Positions 17,155-26,613 of a stretch of DNA of 64,000 nt are shown here, piece by piece. The notes under the pieces were generated by a model that was not told the DNA's origin, searched no databases, and worked only from the letters and a program-made list of their open reading frames with translations. The translations under genes and the position numbers were made by a program. The first letter of the stretch is position 1, and each line of letters starts with the position of its first letter. Origin of the DNA: Corynebacterium efficiens YS-314 (GTDB taxonomy: Bacteria > Actinomycetota > Actinomycetes > Mycobacteriales > Mycobacteriaceae); the NCBI RefSeq assembly GCF_000011305.1, contig NC_004369.1, positions 3,038,001 through 3,102,000 of the forward strand. Direction: 5' to 3'.

Positions 17155-18183
17155 ATGACCTCTGATGAAACCCTGGCCGTACTGATCAGGTACCTGGACA
17201 ACCCCAACCCCACCGTTGAGGAGGCGGTGGAGGTGTTCACCCCGATGACCATCGGTGAATACGACGATGTCCACATCGCGGCCCTGCTGGCCACCATCCG
17301 CACCCGTGGTGAGACCTTCGCCGATATCGCCGGTGCCGCCAAGGCCTTCCTCAACGCCGGCCGGCCGTTCCCCGTCCCGGGCACCGGGGTGCTGGACACC
17401 GCGGGCACCGGTGGCGATGGTGCCAACACCATCAACATCACCACCGGCGCCTCCCTCGTGGCCGCCGCGGGTGGCCTCAAGGTGGTCAAGCACGGCAACC
17501 GTTCCGTGTCCTCCAAGTCCGGTTCCGCCGATGTCCTGGAGGCCCTGAACATCCCCCTGGATCTGGATCCGGAGCGCGCCCAGCGCTGGTTCGAGGCCTC
17601 CAACTTCACCTTCCTGTTCGCCCCGGCCTACAACCCGGCGATCGCCCACGCACAGCCGGTGCGCAAGGCACTGAAGGTGCCCACCATCTTCAACGTCCTG
17701 GGGCCCCTGCTGTCCCCGGTGCGCCCCGAGTTCCAGATCATGGGCGTGGCCAACCCCCGTCATGGCCAGATGCTCACCGAGGTCTTCCGCGAACTCGGCC
17801 GCACCCGCGCGCTGGTGGTCCACGGCGCCGGTACCGATGAGATCGCGGTCCACGGCACCACCCAGGTGTGGGAGCTGAAGGCGGACGGGGAGATCATCTC
17901 CTATGAGATCACCCCGGAAGAACTCGGCGTGGAACGCTGCGACCTGACCGATCTGGTCGGTGGTGACGGCGTGGAGAACGCCCGTCACATGCGCGCCATC
18001 TTCGACGGGACCGGCCCGGCCGCGCACCGCAACGCCGTGGCTGTGAACGCGGGCGCGATGTTCTACCTGAACTCCCAGGCGGACTCCCTGCGCGAGGGCA
18101 CCGCCCACGCACTGTCACTCATCAATGACGGCACCGTCGCCGACTGGCTCAAGACTCACGAGGAGATTGATTACCGTGGCTAA
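17155..18183 (+). CDS. trpD: Anthranilate phosphoribosyltransferase
   Basis: The 342-residue enzyme adds the phosphoribosyl group of PRPP to anthranilate. The PRPP-binding loop DTAGTGGDGAN begins at residue 81. It is followed by NITTGASLVAA and KHGNRSVSSKSGSAD, all hallmark motifs. AAGGA precedes the ATG. It follows trpG after 18 bp. Its end overlaps the start of trpCF: the GTG of trpCF lies inside the last codons of trpD. Confidence 0.96.
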   Translation: MTSDETLAVLIRYLDNPNPTVEEAVEVFTPMTIGEYDDVHIAALLATIRTRGETFADIAGAAKAFLNAGRPFPVPGTGVLDTAGTGGDGANTINITTGASLVAAAGGLKVVKHGNRSVSSKSGSADVLEALNIPLDLDPERAQRWFEASNFTFLFAPAYNPAIAHAQPVRKALKVPTIFNVLGPLLSPVRPEFQIMGVANPRHGQMLTEVFRELGRTRALVVHGAGTDEIAVHGTTQVWELKADGEIISYEITPEELGVERCDLTDLVGGDGVENARHMRAIFDGTGPAAHRNAVAVNAGAMFYLNSQADSLREGTAHALSLINDGTVADWLKTHEEIDYRG

Positions 18184-19594
18184 CATGCCCACCGTTCTGG
18201 AGAGCATCGTCGAGGGTCGTCGTGGACACCTCGAGGAGATCCGCGCCCGCATCGCCCATGTGGATGTGGAGGCGCTGCCCGCATCGACCCGTTCACTGTA
18301 TGACTCCCTGAACCAGGGTAGGGGAGGGGCCCGCTTCATCATGGAGTGCAAGTCCGCGTCCCCCTCGCTCGGCATGATCCGTGAGCACTACCAGCCGGGT
18401 GACATCGCGCGGATCTACTCCCGCTTCGCCAGCGGCATCTCCGTGCTGTGCGAACCGGACCGTTTCGGCGGCGACTATGACCACCTGGCGACCGTTTCCG
18501 CGTCGACGCACCTGCCGGTGCTGTGCAAGGATTTCGTGATCGACAAGGTGCAGGTGCACGCCGCGCGCTACTACGGAGCGGACGCGATCCTGTTGATGCT
18601 GTCCGTGCTTGACGACGCCGCCTACACCGAACTCGCCACCGAGGCCGAGCGCTTCGGCCTGGATGTGCTCACCGAGGTGATCGACGAGGAGGAGGTGGAG
18701 CGTGCCATCAAACTGGGTGCGAAGATCTTCGGCGTCAACCACCGAAACCTCCACGACCTCTCCATCGATCTCGACCGCTCGGGGCGTCTGGCCAAGCTCA
18801 TCCCGGCCGACGCGGTGCTCATCTCCGAGTCCGGTGTGCGCGACAATGAGACCGTGCGCCAGCTCGGTGGCCACTCCCATGGCTTCCTCGTGGGCTCCCA
18901 GCTGACCGGTCAGCCCGATGTGGAACTGGCCGCGCGGGAACTGGTCTACGGCACCAATAAGGTGTGCGGGCTGACCTCACCGACCGCCGCCCAGACGGCC
19001 CGGGCAGCCGGTGCGACCCACGGCGGGCTCATCTTCGAGGAAGCCTCACCCCGCAATGTTTCACGTGAAACATCCGCCAAGATCATCGCCGCGGAACCCG
19101 GTCTGCGTTATGTGGCGGTCAGCCGCCGGACCTCCGGGTACGGCGAACTGATCCAGGACGGCATCGCCGCCGTCCAGATCCACGCGCCACTGCAGGATTC
19201 CGTCGACGCGGAACTCGCTCTCGTGGACGCCGTCCGCGCCGAGGTCGGCCCCGAGGTTGAGGTTTGGCGTGCGGTGTCGATGACCTCCGAACTCGGCCCG
19301 GAGATCGCCGTGGCTCTGACCGACAAGGTCAACCGTCTCGTGCTCGATGCGCACCAGGGTGGCAGCGGCGAGTCCTTCGACTGGTCCACCATCCCGCCCG
19401 AGGTCCGTTCCTCCGCTCTGCTGGCCGGCGGCATCTCCCCGGGCAATGCGGCCGATGCCCTCTCCGTGGGCTGCGGCGGTCTGGACATCAACTCCGGTGT
19501 GGAGTACCCGGCCGGGGCAGGGGAGTGGGCGGGCGCCAAGGACGCCGGCGCGATCCTCAAGATCTTCTCCACCATCCGCACCTTCCATTACTAG
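18176..19594 (+). CDS. trpCF: Bifunctional indole-3-glycerol phosphate synthase / phosphoribosylanthranilate isomerase
   Basis: The 472-residue fusion carries out the isomerase and ring-closing steps of tryptophan synthesis. The N-terminal barrel is TrpC: FIMECKSASPS, PVLCKDF, GVNHRNLHDL and SESGV. The C-terminal barrel is TrpF, beginning about residue 260 with KVCGLTS and ending with LLAGGISPGNA and GLDINSGVE. I prefer the GTG at 18176, ten bases after GAGGAG and overlapping trpD; an ATG three codons later is the alternative. A perfect parS site is embedded at 19057-19072, encoding NVSRET; the same peptide occurs in C. glutamicum, suggesting the DNA site constrains the protein. Confidence 0.95.
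   Translation: MANMPTVLESIVEGRRGHLEEIRARIAHVDVEALPASTRSLYDSLNQGRGGARFIMECKSASPSLGMIREHYQPGDIARIYSRFASGISVLCEPDRFGGDYDHLATVSASTHLPVLCKDFVIDKVQVHAARYYGADAILLMLSVLDDAAYTELATEAERFGLDVLTEVIDEEEVERAIKLGAKIFGVNHRNLHDLSIDLDRSGRLAKLIPADAVLISESGVRDNETVRQLGGHSHGFLVGSQLTGQPDVELAARELVYGTNKVCGLTSPTAAQTARAAGATHGGLIFEEASPRNVSRETSAKIIAAEPGLRYVAVSRRTSGYGELIQDGIAAVQIHAPLQDSVDAELALVDAVRAEVGPEVEVWRAVSMTSELGPEIAVALTDKVNRLVLDAHQGGSGESFDWSTIPPEVRSSALLAGGISPGNAADALSVGCGGLDINSGVEYPAGAGEWAGAKDAGAILKIFSTIRTFHY
19057..19072. promoter_or_regulatory. parS site (ParB binding) inside trpCF
   Basis: TGTTTCACGTGAAACA is a perfect match to the bacterial parS consensus, a 16-bp palindrome. It lies within the TrpF half of trpCF. 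ParB nucleates here for chromosome segregation and SMC loading. Confidence 0.93.
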
Positions 19595-19621
19595 GCCACT
19601 ACTAAGGGTTAAATAGACACC

Positions 19622-20878
19622 ATGACTGACAACAAGAACCTCGGCGGCAGCACGCTGTTGCCCGCCTACTTCGGTGAGTTCGGTGGACAGTTCGTCGCCG
19701 AGTCACTCCTGCCCGCGCTGGATCAGTTGGAGAAGGCCTTCGTCGATGCCACCAACCATCCTGAGTTCCGTCAGGAGCTCGCCGCCTACCTCCGCGACTA
19801 CCTCGGTCGCCCGACCCCGCTGACCGAATGCTCCAACCTGCCGCTGCCGGGGCAGGGGAGGGGTTATGCGCGCATCTTCTTGAAGCGCGAGGATCTCGTG
19901 CACGGCGGTGCCCACAAGACCAACCAGGTGATCGGTCAGGCACTGCTGGCCAAGCGCATGGGCAAGACGCGCATCATCGCCGAGACCGGTGCCGGCCAGC
20001 ACGGCACCGCCACCGCTCTCGCGTGCTCCCTCCTCGGCCTGGAGTGCGTGGTCTACATGGGTGCCAAGGACGTCGCCCGCCAGCAGCCCAACGTCTACCG
20101 CATGCAGCTGCACGGCGCGAAGGTGATCCCCGTGGAGTCCGGTTCCGGCACCCTCAAGGACGCCGTGAATGAGGCGCTGCGCGACTGGACCGCCACCTTC
20201 CACGAGTCCCACTACCTCCTGGGCACCGCCGCCGGACCGCACCCGTTCCCGACGATCGTGCGCGAATTCCACAAGGTGATCTCCGAGGAGGCCAAGGCGC
20301 AGATGCTCGAGCGCACCGGCAAGATGCCGGATGTCGTCGTCGCCTGCGTCGGCGGTGGCTCCAATGCCATCGGCATGTTCGCGGACTTCATCGATGAGGA
20401 GGGCGTGGAACTGGTCGGCGCCGAGCCCGCCGGGGAGGGCCTGGATTCCGGCAAGCACGGAGCCACAATCACCAATGGACAGATCGGCATCCTGCACGGC
20501 ACCCGGTCCTTCCTCATGCGCAGTTCCGACGGACAGGTGGAGGAGTCCTATTCCATCTCCGCCGGGCTGGACTATCCCGGGGTGGGCCCGCAGCACGCCC
20601 ACCTCCACTCAACCGGTCGCGCCACCTATGTCGGTATCACCGACGCCGAGGCGCTCATAGCGTTCCAGTACCTGGCACGCTATGAGGGCATCATCGCTGC
20701 CCTGGAGTCCTCCCACGCTCTGGCCTATGCGCTCAAGCGCGCAAAGCTCGCCGAGGAGGAGGGCAAGCAGATCACCATCCTGGTGTCGCTGTCCGGCCGT
20801 GGCGACAAGGACGTCGACCACATCCGTAGAACCCTGGAAGAAAAGCCGGAACTGATCCTCAAGGAGGAGGAGCGCTAG
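19622..20878 (+). CDS. trpB: Tryptophan synthase beta chain (operon copy)
   Basis: The 418-residue PLP enzyme condenses indole and serine to tryptophan. The PLP lysine is Lys99 in HGGAHKTN and the catalytic Glu121 lies in ETGAGQHG; the Gly-rich phosphate loop [10 protein letters not shown] follows. It is a TrpB1-type chain that should work with TrpA, whose gene starts on its last base. A second, unlinked trpB lies at 27.8 kb with Lys99 at the same number but HKGN in place of HKTN. Confidence 0.96.
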   Translation: MTDNKNLGGSTLLPAYFGEFGGQFVAESLLPALDQLEKAFVDATNHPEFRQELAAYLRDYLGRPTPLTECSNLPLPGQGRGYARIFLKREDLVHGGAHKTNQVIGQALLAKRMGKTRIIAETGAGQHGTATALACSLLGLECVVYMGAKDVARQQPNVYRMQLHGAKVIPVESGSGTLKDAVNEALRDWTATFHESHYLLGTAAGPHPFPTIVREFHKVISEEAKAQMLERTGKMPDVVVACVGGGSNAIGMFADFIDEEGVELVGAEPAGEGLDSGKHGATITNGQIGILHGTRSFLMRSSDGQVEESYSISAGLDYPGVGPQHAHLHSTGRATYVGITDAEALIAFQYLARYEGIIAALESSHALAYALKRAKLAEEEGKQITILVSLSGRGDKDVDHIRRTLEEKPELILKEEER

Positions 20879-21720
20879 TGAGCCGTTACACCGACATGTT
20901 CACCCGTCTCGATGAGGCGGGGGAGGGGGCCTTCGTCCCCTTCATCATGCTCAATGACCCCAGTCCGGAAGATTCCTTCCAGATCATCTCCACCGCAATC
21001 GAGGCCGGTGCGGATGCCCTGGAGCTCGGCGTGCCGTTCTCCGATCCGGTTGCGGACGGCCCCACCGTGGCCGAGTCACACCTGCGCGCACTCGATGGTG
21101 GCTCCACCGTGGATTCCTGCCTGGCGCTGATCGCCCGTGTGCGTGAGGCCTACCCGGAGATCCCCATCGGCATGCTCATCTACGGCAACGTGCCCTTCAC
21201 CCGCGGACTGGACAAGTTCTACCGCGAGTTCGCCGAGGCCGGTGCGGATTCCATCCTGCTGCCCGACGTCCCCGTCCGCGAGGGCGCACCCTTCATCCAG
21301 GCCGCCGAGGGCGCGGGCATCGACCCCATCTTCATCGCCCCGGCGCAGGCCTCGGAGACCACCCTGGAGGGTGTCAGCGCAGCCTCCAAGGGTTACATCT
21401 ACGCCATCTCCCGTGACGGTGTCACCGGCACCGAGCGCGAATCCTCCACCACCGGCCTGACGGACGTGGTGGACAACATCAAGCGTTTCGGTGGCGCACC
21501 GATCCTCCTGGGCTTCGGTATTTCCTCCCCGAAGCACGTGGCGGATGCGATCGCAGCGGGTGCCGCGGGAGCCATCACCGGCTCCGCGATCACCAAGATC
21601 ATCGCCTCCCACTGCGAGGGTGAACACCCGAACCCCTCCACCATCACGGACCCCGAGGGCCTGCGGAAGGAACTGACCGAGTTCATCTCTGCCATGAAGG
21701 CAGCGACGAAGAAGCAGTAA
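20878..21720 (+). CDS. trpA: Tryptophan synthase alpha chain
   Basis: The 280-residue barrel cleaves indole-3-glycerol phosphate to indole for TrpB. The catalytic acids Glu49 and Asp60 are both present in ALELGVPFSDPVADGP. The GTG start overlaps the trpB stop (TAGTG). It is the last gene of the operon and is followed by a parS-containing terminator. Only one trpA is in the window although there are two trpB genes. Confidence 0.95.
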   Translation: MSRYTDMFTRLDEAGEGAFVPFIMLNDPSPEDSFQIISTAIEAGADALELGVPFSDPVADGPTVAESHLRALDGGSTVDSCLALIARVREAYPEIPIGMLIYGNVPFTRGLDKFYREFAEAGADSILLPDVPVREGAPFIQAAEGAGIDPIFIAPAQASETTLEGVSAASKGYIYAISRDGVTGTERESSTTGLTDVVDNIKRFGGAPILLGFGISSPKHVADAIAAGAAGAITGSAITKIIASHCEGEHPNPSTITDPEGLRKELTEFISAMKAATKKQ

Positions 21721-21734
21721 CCCACCCGGACTGC

Positions 21735-21770
21735 ACCGGCGATGTTTCACGTGAAACATCGCCGGTTTTT
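21735..21770. terminator. trp operon terminator with embedded parS site
   Basis: A perfect 32-bp palindrome (16-base arms ACCGGCGATGTTTCAC and its complement) is followed by a T-run. Its central 16 bp (21743-21758) are exactly the parS consensus TGTTTCACGTGAAACA. The hairpin lies 14 bp after trpA, so one sequence can act both as a terminator in RNA and as a ParB site in DNA. Confidence 0.93.
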
Positions 21771-21868
21771 CTTTCCCACCGCGCGCCCGCGCTCCCGGCA
21801 CCCACCCCGGCTGCTGGGGGAGGGGGGCGTCGTCACGCATCTCCCGTGCGTGGTCGGGAACAGGTTGA

Positions 21869-22762
21869 ATGGAGAGCATGAGCCCTCCTGCAATTCAGGT
21901 ACAGAACTTGGTCAAGAAATTCGGACGCTTCGCGGCCGTGGATGGTCTCTCGCTCACGGTGGAGCGGGGGAGTATCCACGGTTTCCTCGGCCCCAACGGG
22001 TCCGGGAAATCCACCACCATCCGTACCCTCATCGGGGTGCTGACGCCAACCTCCGGCACCGTGGAGGTGCTCGGGGAGAACCCTCTCAAGCACCCGTCGG
22101 TGCTCAAACGGATCGGTTATGTTCCCGGTGATGCAGCCCTGTGGCCGAATCTCACCGGCCGGGAGGTCTTCCGCGCGCTGGAGGCGCTGCGGGGTCTGCC
22201 CGTCGACCGTGACCGGGAGGATGAGCTGATCGAGGTGTTCCATCTGGATGCCGACAAGAAGGTCCGTGAATACTCCACCGGCAACAGACGGAAGGTAGGT
22301 CTCATCGCCGCGTTCGCACCCGAGCCGGAACTGCTCATCCTGGACGAGCCGACCTCCGGGCTGGATCCGCTCATGGAGAACGTCTTCGTGAAGGAGGTGC
22401 GCGACTACCGCGACCGGGGTGGATCGGTTCTGCTCAGCAGCCACATCCTCAGCGAGGTGGAAACGCTGTGTGATTACGTGACGGTGATCAAGGATGGCCA
22501 GTCGGTGGCCTCCAATGAGGTGAGCTATCTCCGACATATCTCCGCCCACCGGATCACCGCGACCATCCCCGCCGTCCCACCCGAACTGGGCAACCACCCG
22601 GAACTCGACTTCGACGGCCAGCATCTCAGCCTGACCACCGAGGCGGCCTCCGTGCCGGAGATCCTCCGGGTGATCATCGACGGTGGGGGACAGGACATCA
22701 TCAGCACCCCGGCCTCCCTCGAGGAGATCTTCCTGCGCCACTACGGACAGGAGACCTCATGA
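21869..22762 (+). CDS. ABC transporter ATPase (drug/polyketide export type)
   Basis: The 297-residue subunit powers the permease encoded next to it. Walker A is GPNGSGKST (41-49) and Walker B with the D-loop is LLILDEPTSGLDP. The signature is atypical, YSTGNRRKVGL in place of LSGGQ-type sequence, as often in DrrA/CcmA-like exporters. The H-loop is in LLSSHILSEVE. Start is ATG 21869 or the ATG three codons later; neither has a strong ribosome-binding site. Its stop overlaps the permease start (ATGA). Confidence 0.9.
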   Translation: MESMSPPAIQVQNLVKKFGRFAAVDGLSLTVERGSIHGFLGPNGSGKSTTIRTLIGVLTPTSGTVEVLGENPLKHPSVLKRIGYVPGDAALWPNLTGREVFRALEALRGLPVDRDREDELIEVFHLDADKKVREYSTGNRRKVGLIAAFAPEPELLILDEPTSGLDPLMENVFVKEVRDYRDRGGSVLLSSHILSEVETLCDYVTVIKDGQSVASNEVSYLRHISAHRITATIPAVPPELGNHPELDFDGQHLSLTTEAASVPEILRVIIDGGGQDIISTPASLEEIFLRHYGQETS

Positions 22763-24357
22763 CCACCCAGCTGATCCGATTGAATCTCCGGCTGAACCGC
22801 ACCACCATCATCTGGTGGAGCCTGGGCCTGTGGGCATTCCTGGCTCTCACCCCACCGGCCTATCTGCGTTACTATCCCACCCTCGCCGACCGCGAGGGGC
22901 TTGTCGACGGGATGCGCGACAACATGGGCACCCGCGCGATGTACGGCATCTTTCCCGAACCGGGCACCATCGGCCAGTTCACCACCTGGGAGACAGGTGC
23001 GTGGATGATGGTGCTCGCCGCGGCCATGGCCGTCCTGCTCATCACCGCGATGCACCGCGGGGCGGAGGCGAAGGGGGAGGCCGAACTCATCCAGTCGGCC
23101 GGGCTGCCGCGCTCGAAGATCATCCTCGCGGCACTGGTGGCCTCCCACCTCGTGGCACTCATGGTCGGCGTGGTCAGCATCCTCATCCTCATCGCCCTGC
23201 ACTACCTCAGCACCGATGAGATCTCCATCGAGGGTGCCGTCACCTACGGCCTGATGACCACCATGATCATGTCCGCCTTCATCGGCCTGACCAGTATCCT
23301 GCAGGCACTGTGGGGCAACCCGATCAACCTCGCGCGTCTGGGGCTGCTCGCCGTGGCGGTGTCCTTCCTCGTGCGGATGTTCGCCGATGCCTACGATTCA
23401 GTCTCGGCGACGGTGTTCAACTGGATCTCCCCACTGGGGTGGCGCGCGCAGATCATGCCCTTCACCGATGATGACTGGTCGGCCCTGGCGATCGCGGCGG
23501 GCATCGCGGTGGCGTTGACGCTCATCGCCCTGGGGTTGGACACCCGCCGTGGTTTCAACTCCTCACTCATCCCGCAGCGCACCTCCCGGGAGCGGGCACC
23601 ACGACGCATCCGGGGTCTACTCTCACTCAACCTGTTGACCCACCGGGGTGCGGTGCTCGCGTGGTCGGTCACCACCGGTGTCATCATCGTCTGCATCCTG
23701 CCACTGGTGGATTCGCTGATCCCACTGATTGAGCAGAATGACCCCACCCTCAATGTGCTCCAGCAGCTGATGCCCACGGAGGATCTGCAGAGTGAGTTCA
23801 TCGTCTACATCTTCCAGATGGTGGCGGTGATGGTGTCCGTGGCGGTCGTGCAGCCACTGGTGACCTATGTGGGGCAGGAGCGCATTAGGCTTGTCGACGC
23901 CATGCGTGCGGTCGGCACGCCCCGGTGGGCGCCCCTGTGGGGAGCCGTCGCAACGGCACTGCTGAGCGGGGTGGCGTGCGTGGTGCTGGGCATCCTCGGC
24001 GGTTTCATCGCCCTGCGACTCCAGGATGGGGAGGTGGTGGACGGGCACGCCTTGGTTCTCGCCTCGGGTGGGTCCATGTTCCTGCAGACCATCATCTTCA
24101 CCGGCATCGCAACCGCCCTGGCCGGATGGTTCCCGCGGGCCATCCACCTGTCCTGGCTTCCGGTGGTGACCGCCGGCGTGGTCTCCATCCTGGGCCCGCT
24201 GTTCGAGCTCACCCCGGAGCAGATCGACCTGTCACCACTATCCCACACCATGACCCCGTCGGGGGAGAATCTGGGCACACTCGCCGTCTTCACCGGCCTC
24301 GGGATTCTCGGGATCATCCTCGGCCTGATCGGGGCGCAGCGCCGGGAGATCCGCTGA
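22759..24357 (+). CDS. ABC-2-type exporter permease
   Basis: The 532-residue integral membrane protein has about twelve hydrophobic segments in two similar halves, each with a large outer loop followed by four or five helices. This matches fused permeases annotated as polyketide/antibiotic exporters. It is translationally coupled to the ATPase by ATGA. Export substrate is unknown; lipid, glycolipid or drug are possible. It ends 105 bp before a Rieske lipoprotein gene on the same strand. Confidence 0.88.
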   Translation: MTTQLIRLNLRLNRTTIIWWSLGLWAFLALTPPAYLRYYPTLADREGLVDGMRDNMGTRAMYGIFPEPGTIGQFTTWETGAWMMVLAAAMAVLLITAMHRGAEAKGEAELIQSAGLPRSKIILAALVASHLVALMVGVVSILILIALHYLSTDEISIEGAVTYGLMTTMIMSAFIGLTSILQALWGNPINLARLGLLAVAVSFLVRMFADAYDSVSATVFNWISPLGWRAQIMPFTDDDWSALAIAAGIAVALTLIALGLDTRRGFNSSLIPQRTSRERAPRRIRGLLSLNLLTHRGAVLAWSVTTGVIIVCILPLVDSLIPLIEQNDPTLNVLQQLMPTEDLQSEFIVYIFQMVAVMVSVAVVQPLVTYVGQERIRLVDAMRAVGTPRWAPLWGAVATALLSGVACVVLGILGGFIALRLQDGEVVDGHALVLASGGSMFLQTIIFTGIATALAGWFPRAIHLSWLPVVTAGVVSILGPLFELTPEQIDLSPLSHTMTPSGENLGTLAVFTGLGILGIILGLIGAQRREIR

Positions 24358-24462
24358 CCCACCCGCCCTTCCGGACCCCCGGTGTGTTGCTGCAGTGTGG
24401 TGTTGCAGACATCCGGGGGTCTTCTCTTGGTTCTTGGCGCAGGCACGGGTGATACTGGGAGC

Positions 24463-24846
24463 ATGAATACATCCCTCCCAGCATGCAGTCGTCGCACCTT
24501 CCTCCTGGGCACCGCCACCACCTTCGCCGGGGCATTCCTGGCCGCGTGTGGTAGCAACCCACCCAAGGAGATTGAAGCCACCGAGGTCCCGGTGGGCAGT
24601 GCGGTGATCCTCGGTTCGGTCATCATCGCCCAGCCCACCGAAGGTGAGTTCGTGGCCTATTCCTCCGCATGCCCCCACCAGGGACAGTTCATCACCAAGG
24701 TGGAGGGTGATGTGGTGACGTGCACCAAGCACAACTCCAAGTTCTCCATCATGGATGGTTCCCTCATCTCGGGGCCGGCCACCTCGGGTCTGCGCGAGGC
24801 GAACCTCACGCAGGAGGGAGATACCCTGAGCGCCTCGGTGGTCTGA
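24463..24846 (+). CDS. TAT-exported Rieske [2Fe-2S] lipoprotein
   Basis: The 127-residue protein begins with a twin-arginine signal (CSRRTFLLG, Arg10-Arg11) running into a lipobox LAAC with Cys29 as the lipidated residue. The mature part is a small Rieske domain with Cys70-Pro-His72 and Cys87-Thr-Lys-His90 as cluster ligands. A folded iron-sulfur protein exported by TAT and anchored to the outer face of the membrane fits these signals. The partner is unknown; the flavoenzyme downstream is convergent and probably unrelated. The start at MNTSLPAC is preferred because it places the signal at the N terminus. Confidence 0.9.
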   Translation: MNTSLPACSRRTFLLGTATTFAGAFLAACGSNPPKEIEATEVPVGSAVILGSVIIAQPTEGEFVAYSSACPHQGQFITKVEGDVVTCTKHNSKFSIMDGSLISGPATSGLREANLTQEGDTLSASVV

Positions 24847-24863
24847 TTCTCCGCGCAATAAGT

Positions 24864-24900
24864 AGAGGGCGATGTTTCACGTGAAACATCGCCCTCTTTT
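24864..24900. terminator. Bidirectional terminator with embedded parS site
   Basis: A perfect 34-bp palindrome (AGAGGGCGATGTTTCAC and its complement) ends in a T-run. The centre, 24873-24888, is the exact parS consensus. It separates the convergent Rieske and old yellow enzyme genes, and repeats the terminator-plus-parS design seen after trpA. Confidence 0.93.
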
Positions 24901-24918
24901 CTAGCTGCCCCGGAGGCT

Positions 24919-26022
24919 TTAGACCGTCACCTTCTCCGGCCACACACCACGCCAATAGGACGCGGGGTAGGGGATCTCCTCGTTGGGCAGGCCCAGTTCA
25001 TGGGCCGCGCGCAGAGGCCAGGATGGGTCGCGGAGGACGGCCCGGCCGAGGCTGATGATGTCGGCGAGCCCGTCGTCGAGAAGCTCCTGCGCCTGGGCGG
25101 GCTCGGTGATGAGACCGACCGCGGAGGTCGGGATGCCTACCTCGCGCTTGACCCGGGCGGCGAAGTCGACCTGGTAGCCCGGGCCCACCGGGATGCGGGC
25201 GGGTGCGGCACCGCCGGTGGAGATGTCCACGGCATCCACGCCCAGACCCTTGAGGATCTCCACGAGACGAACCGTCTGATCCGCATCCCAGGACGGCTCA
25301 TCGTCGATCCAGTCGGTGGCGGACAAACGCACCACAAGGGGCATCTCCTCGGGGATGGTCGCGCGCACGGCCGTGACCACCTCGCGGATGAGGCGGGTGC
25401 GGTTGTCGAAGGAGCCACCGTAATCGTCGGTGCGCTTGTTGGCCAGGGGAGTGAGGAACTGGTGGAGGAGGTACCCGTGGGCACCGTGGATCTCGATGGA
25501 ATCGAACCCGGCTTCCACAGCACGGCGCGAAGCAGCGGCGAAATCCTCAACCACCTTCCGGATATCCGCCAGGGTCATTTCCTCGGGCACGTCCAGCCCC
25601 TTCTGCGCCACGGCGCTGGGGCCGAGGATCCGCCAACCACCCTCCGCCACCGGGACGGTTCCGCTCGGATTGCCTGGAAGCCACGGGTAGGTGCCCGCCT
25701 TACGTCCGGCGTGGTTGAGCTGCACACCCATCGGCGCCCCCTGGGTGTGGGCGAAGTCGGTGATGCGCTTCCAGGCGTGCACCTGCTCGTCATTCCACAG
25801 TCCGGTGCAGGCGGGGGAGATCCGCCCCTCGGGGCTCACTCCGGTGGCCTCGGCGATGATGAGCCCGAAGCCTCCTGCCGCGCGGGCACCGTAGTGCACC
25901 AGGTGCCAGTCATTGGGCACGCCGTCCCCGGTGGTCACCTGGTACTGGCACATGGGCGCCATCCACACCCGGTTGCGGACGGTGAGGCCACGGAGCTGGA
26001 GAGGGGAGAAGAGTGAAGTCAT
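24919..26022 (-). CDS. NAD(P)H:flavin oxidoreductase, old yellow enzyme family (YqjM-like)
   Basis: The 367-residue FMN protein belongs to the thermophilic-like old yellow enzymes, which reduce activated C=C bonds. Family markers are Cys25 in APMCQYQ, the substrate-anchoring histidines in SIEIHGAHGYLLHQFLTP, DDYGGSFDNRTR, and the C-terminal LGRAVLRDPSWPLRAA. The start MTSLFSPLQL is chosen over an in-frame codon 16 residues earlier because homologues begin here. C. glutamicum has a related gene at a comparable position. Physiological substrate is unknown. Confidence 0.92.
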   Translation of the reverse strand: MTSLFSPLQLRGLTVRNRVWMAPMCQYQVTTGDGVPNDWHLVHYGARAAGGFGLIIAEATGVSPEGRISPACTGLWNDEQVHAWKRITDFAHTQGAPMGVQLNHAGRKAGTYPWLPGNPSGTVPVAEGGWRILGPSAVAQKGLDVPEEMTLADIRKVVEDFAAASRRAVEAGFDSIEIHGAHGYLLHQFLTPLANKRTDDYGGSFDNRTRLIREVVTAVRATIPEEMPLVVRLSATDWIDDEPSWDADQTVRLVEILKGLGVDAVDISTGGAAPARIPVGPGYQVDFAARVKREVGIPTSAVGLITEPAQAQELLDDGLADIISLGRAVLRDPSWPLRAAHELGLPNEEIPYPASYWRGVWPEKVTV

Positions 26023-26613
26023 GATGTCGACGATAGTCCACCGGATCTCCCAGCGGGAAGCAGGGAGCACAGAAAAATGGTGAAAATGGGTGAAAATCGT
26101 CCAGCGATCGCAGTTTCCAAACTACCCCGGAGTATGGACACACAACATCACAGTGACGTAAATAAACGCTACAGAGAATGATCAACCAACAATAGGAAAA
26201 TAGATTATCCATTGGATAAAAAGTGGGTCGACCCCATTATGGGAATCTCTGCAGAATGTAAACCCAATCATGGGAACTGCCTGTTCGGCATTGCCGCAGG
26301 TCATACTTTAGTGGGGGAATCCAATAATTGGTTTCCTCACCAAAAACACCGAACTTCTGGCGCCATCAGCATGTCCGCCAACTCCACGACGGGCCCGGGA
26401 CTCACCCTACGCGATCAACGACATCACCCACCAGCCCCCTGCAAACTGCTGGATGCATGCACAGACAAATCCTCTGACGCACTGAAGTGAACACTACATG
26501 ACGCACCCGGATCACCTTCGGACGGGGGAGCCTGGGCGACCCCCTCTGCAAGGATCCCGGATGCCCTCAGCCGCACTCCACCGGTCACCAGCGGGGGCCG
26601 TACACTAAACCAC
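26023..26613. other. AT-rich intergenic region with short palindromes
   Basis: This 591-bp gap is noticeably AT-richer than its neighbours and contains no convincing gene; a TTG-started frame at 26212-26490 has poor coding character. It holds the perfect palindrome CCCATTATGGG (26233-26243), a related CCCAATCATGGG about 30 bp later, and an inverted repeat GGAATCCAAT/ATTGGTTTCC near 26319-26339. Divergent promoters and operators for the flavoenzyme and the symporter probably lie here. Confidence 0.6.

Noticed and set aside
26212-26490. 92-codon frame in the AT-rich gap
   Set aside because: TTG start without a ribosome-binding site, no recognisable features, and it overlaps palindromic intergenic DNA.
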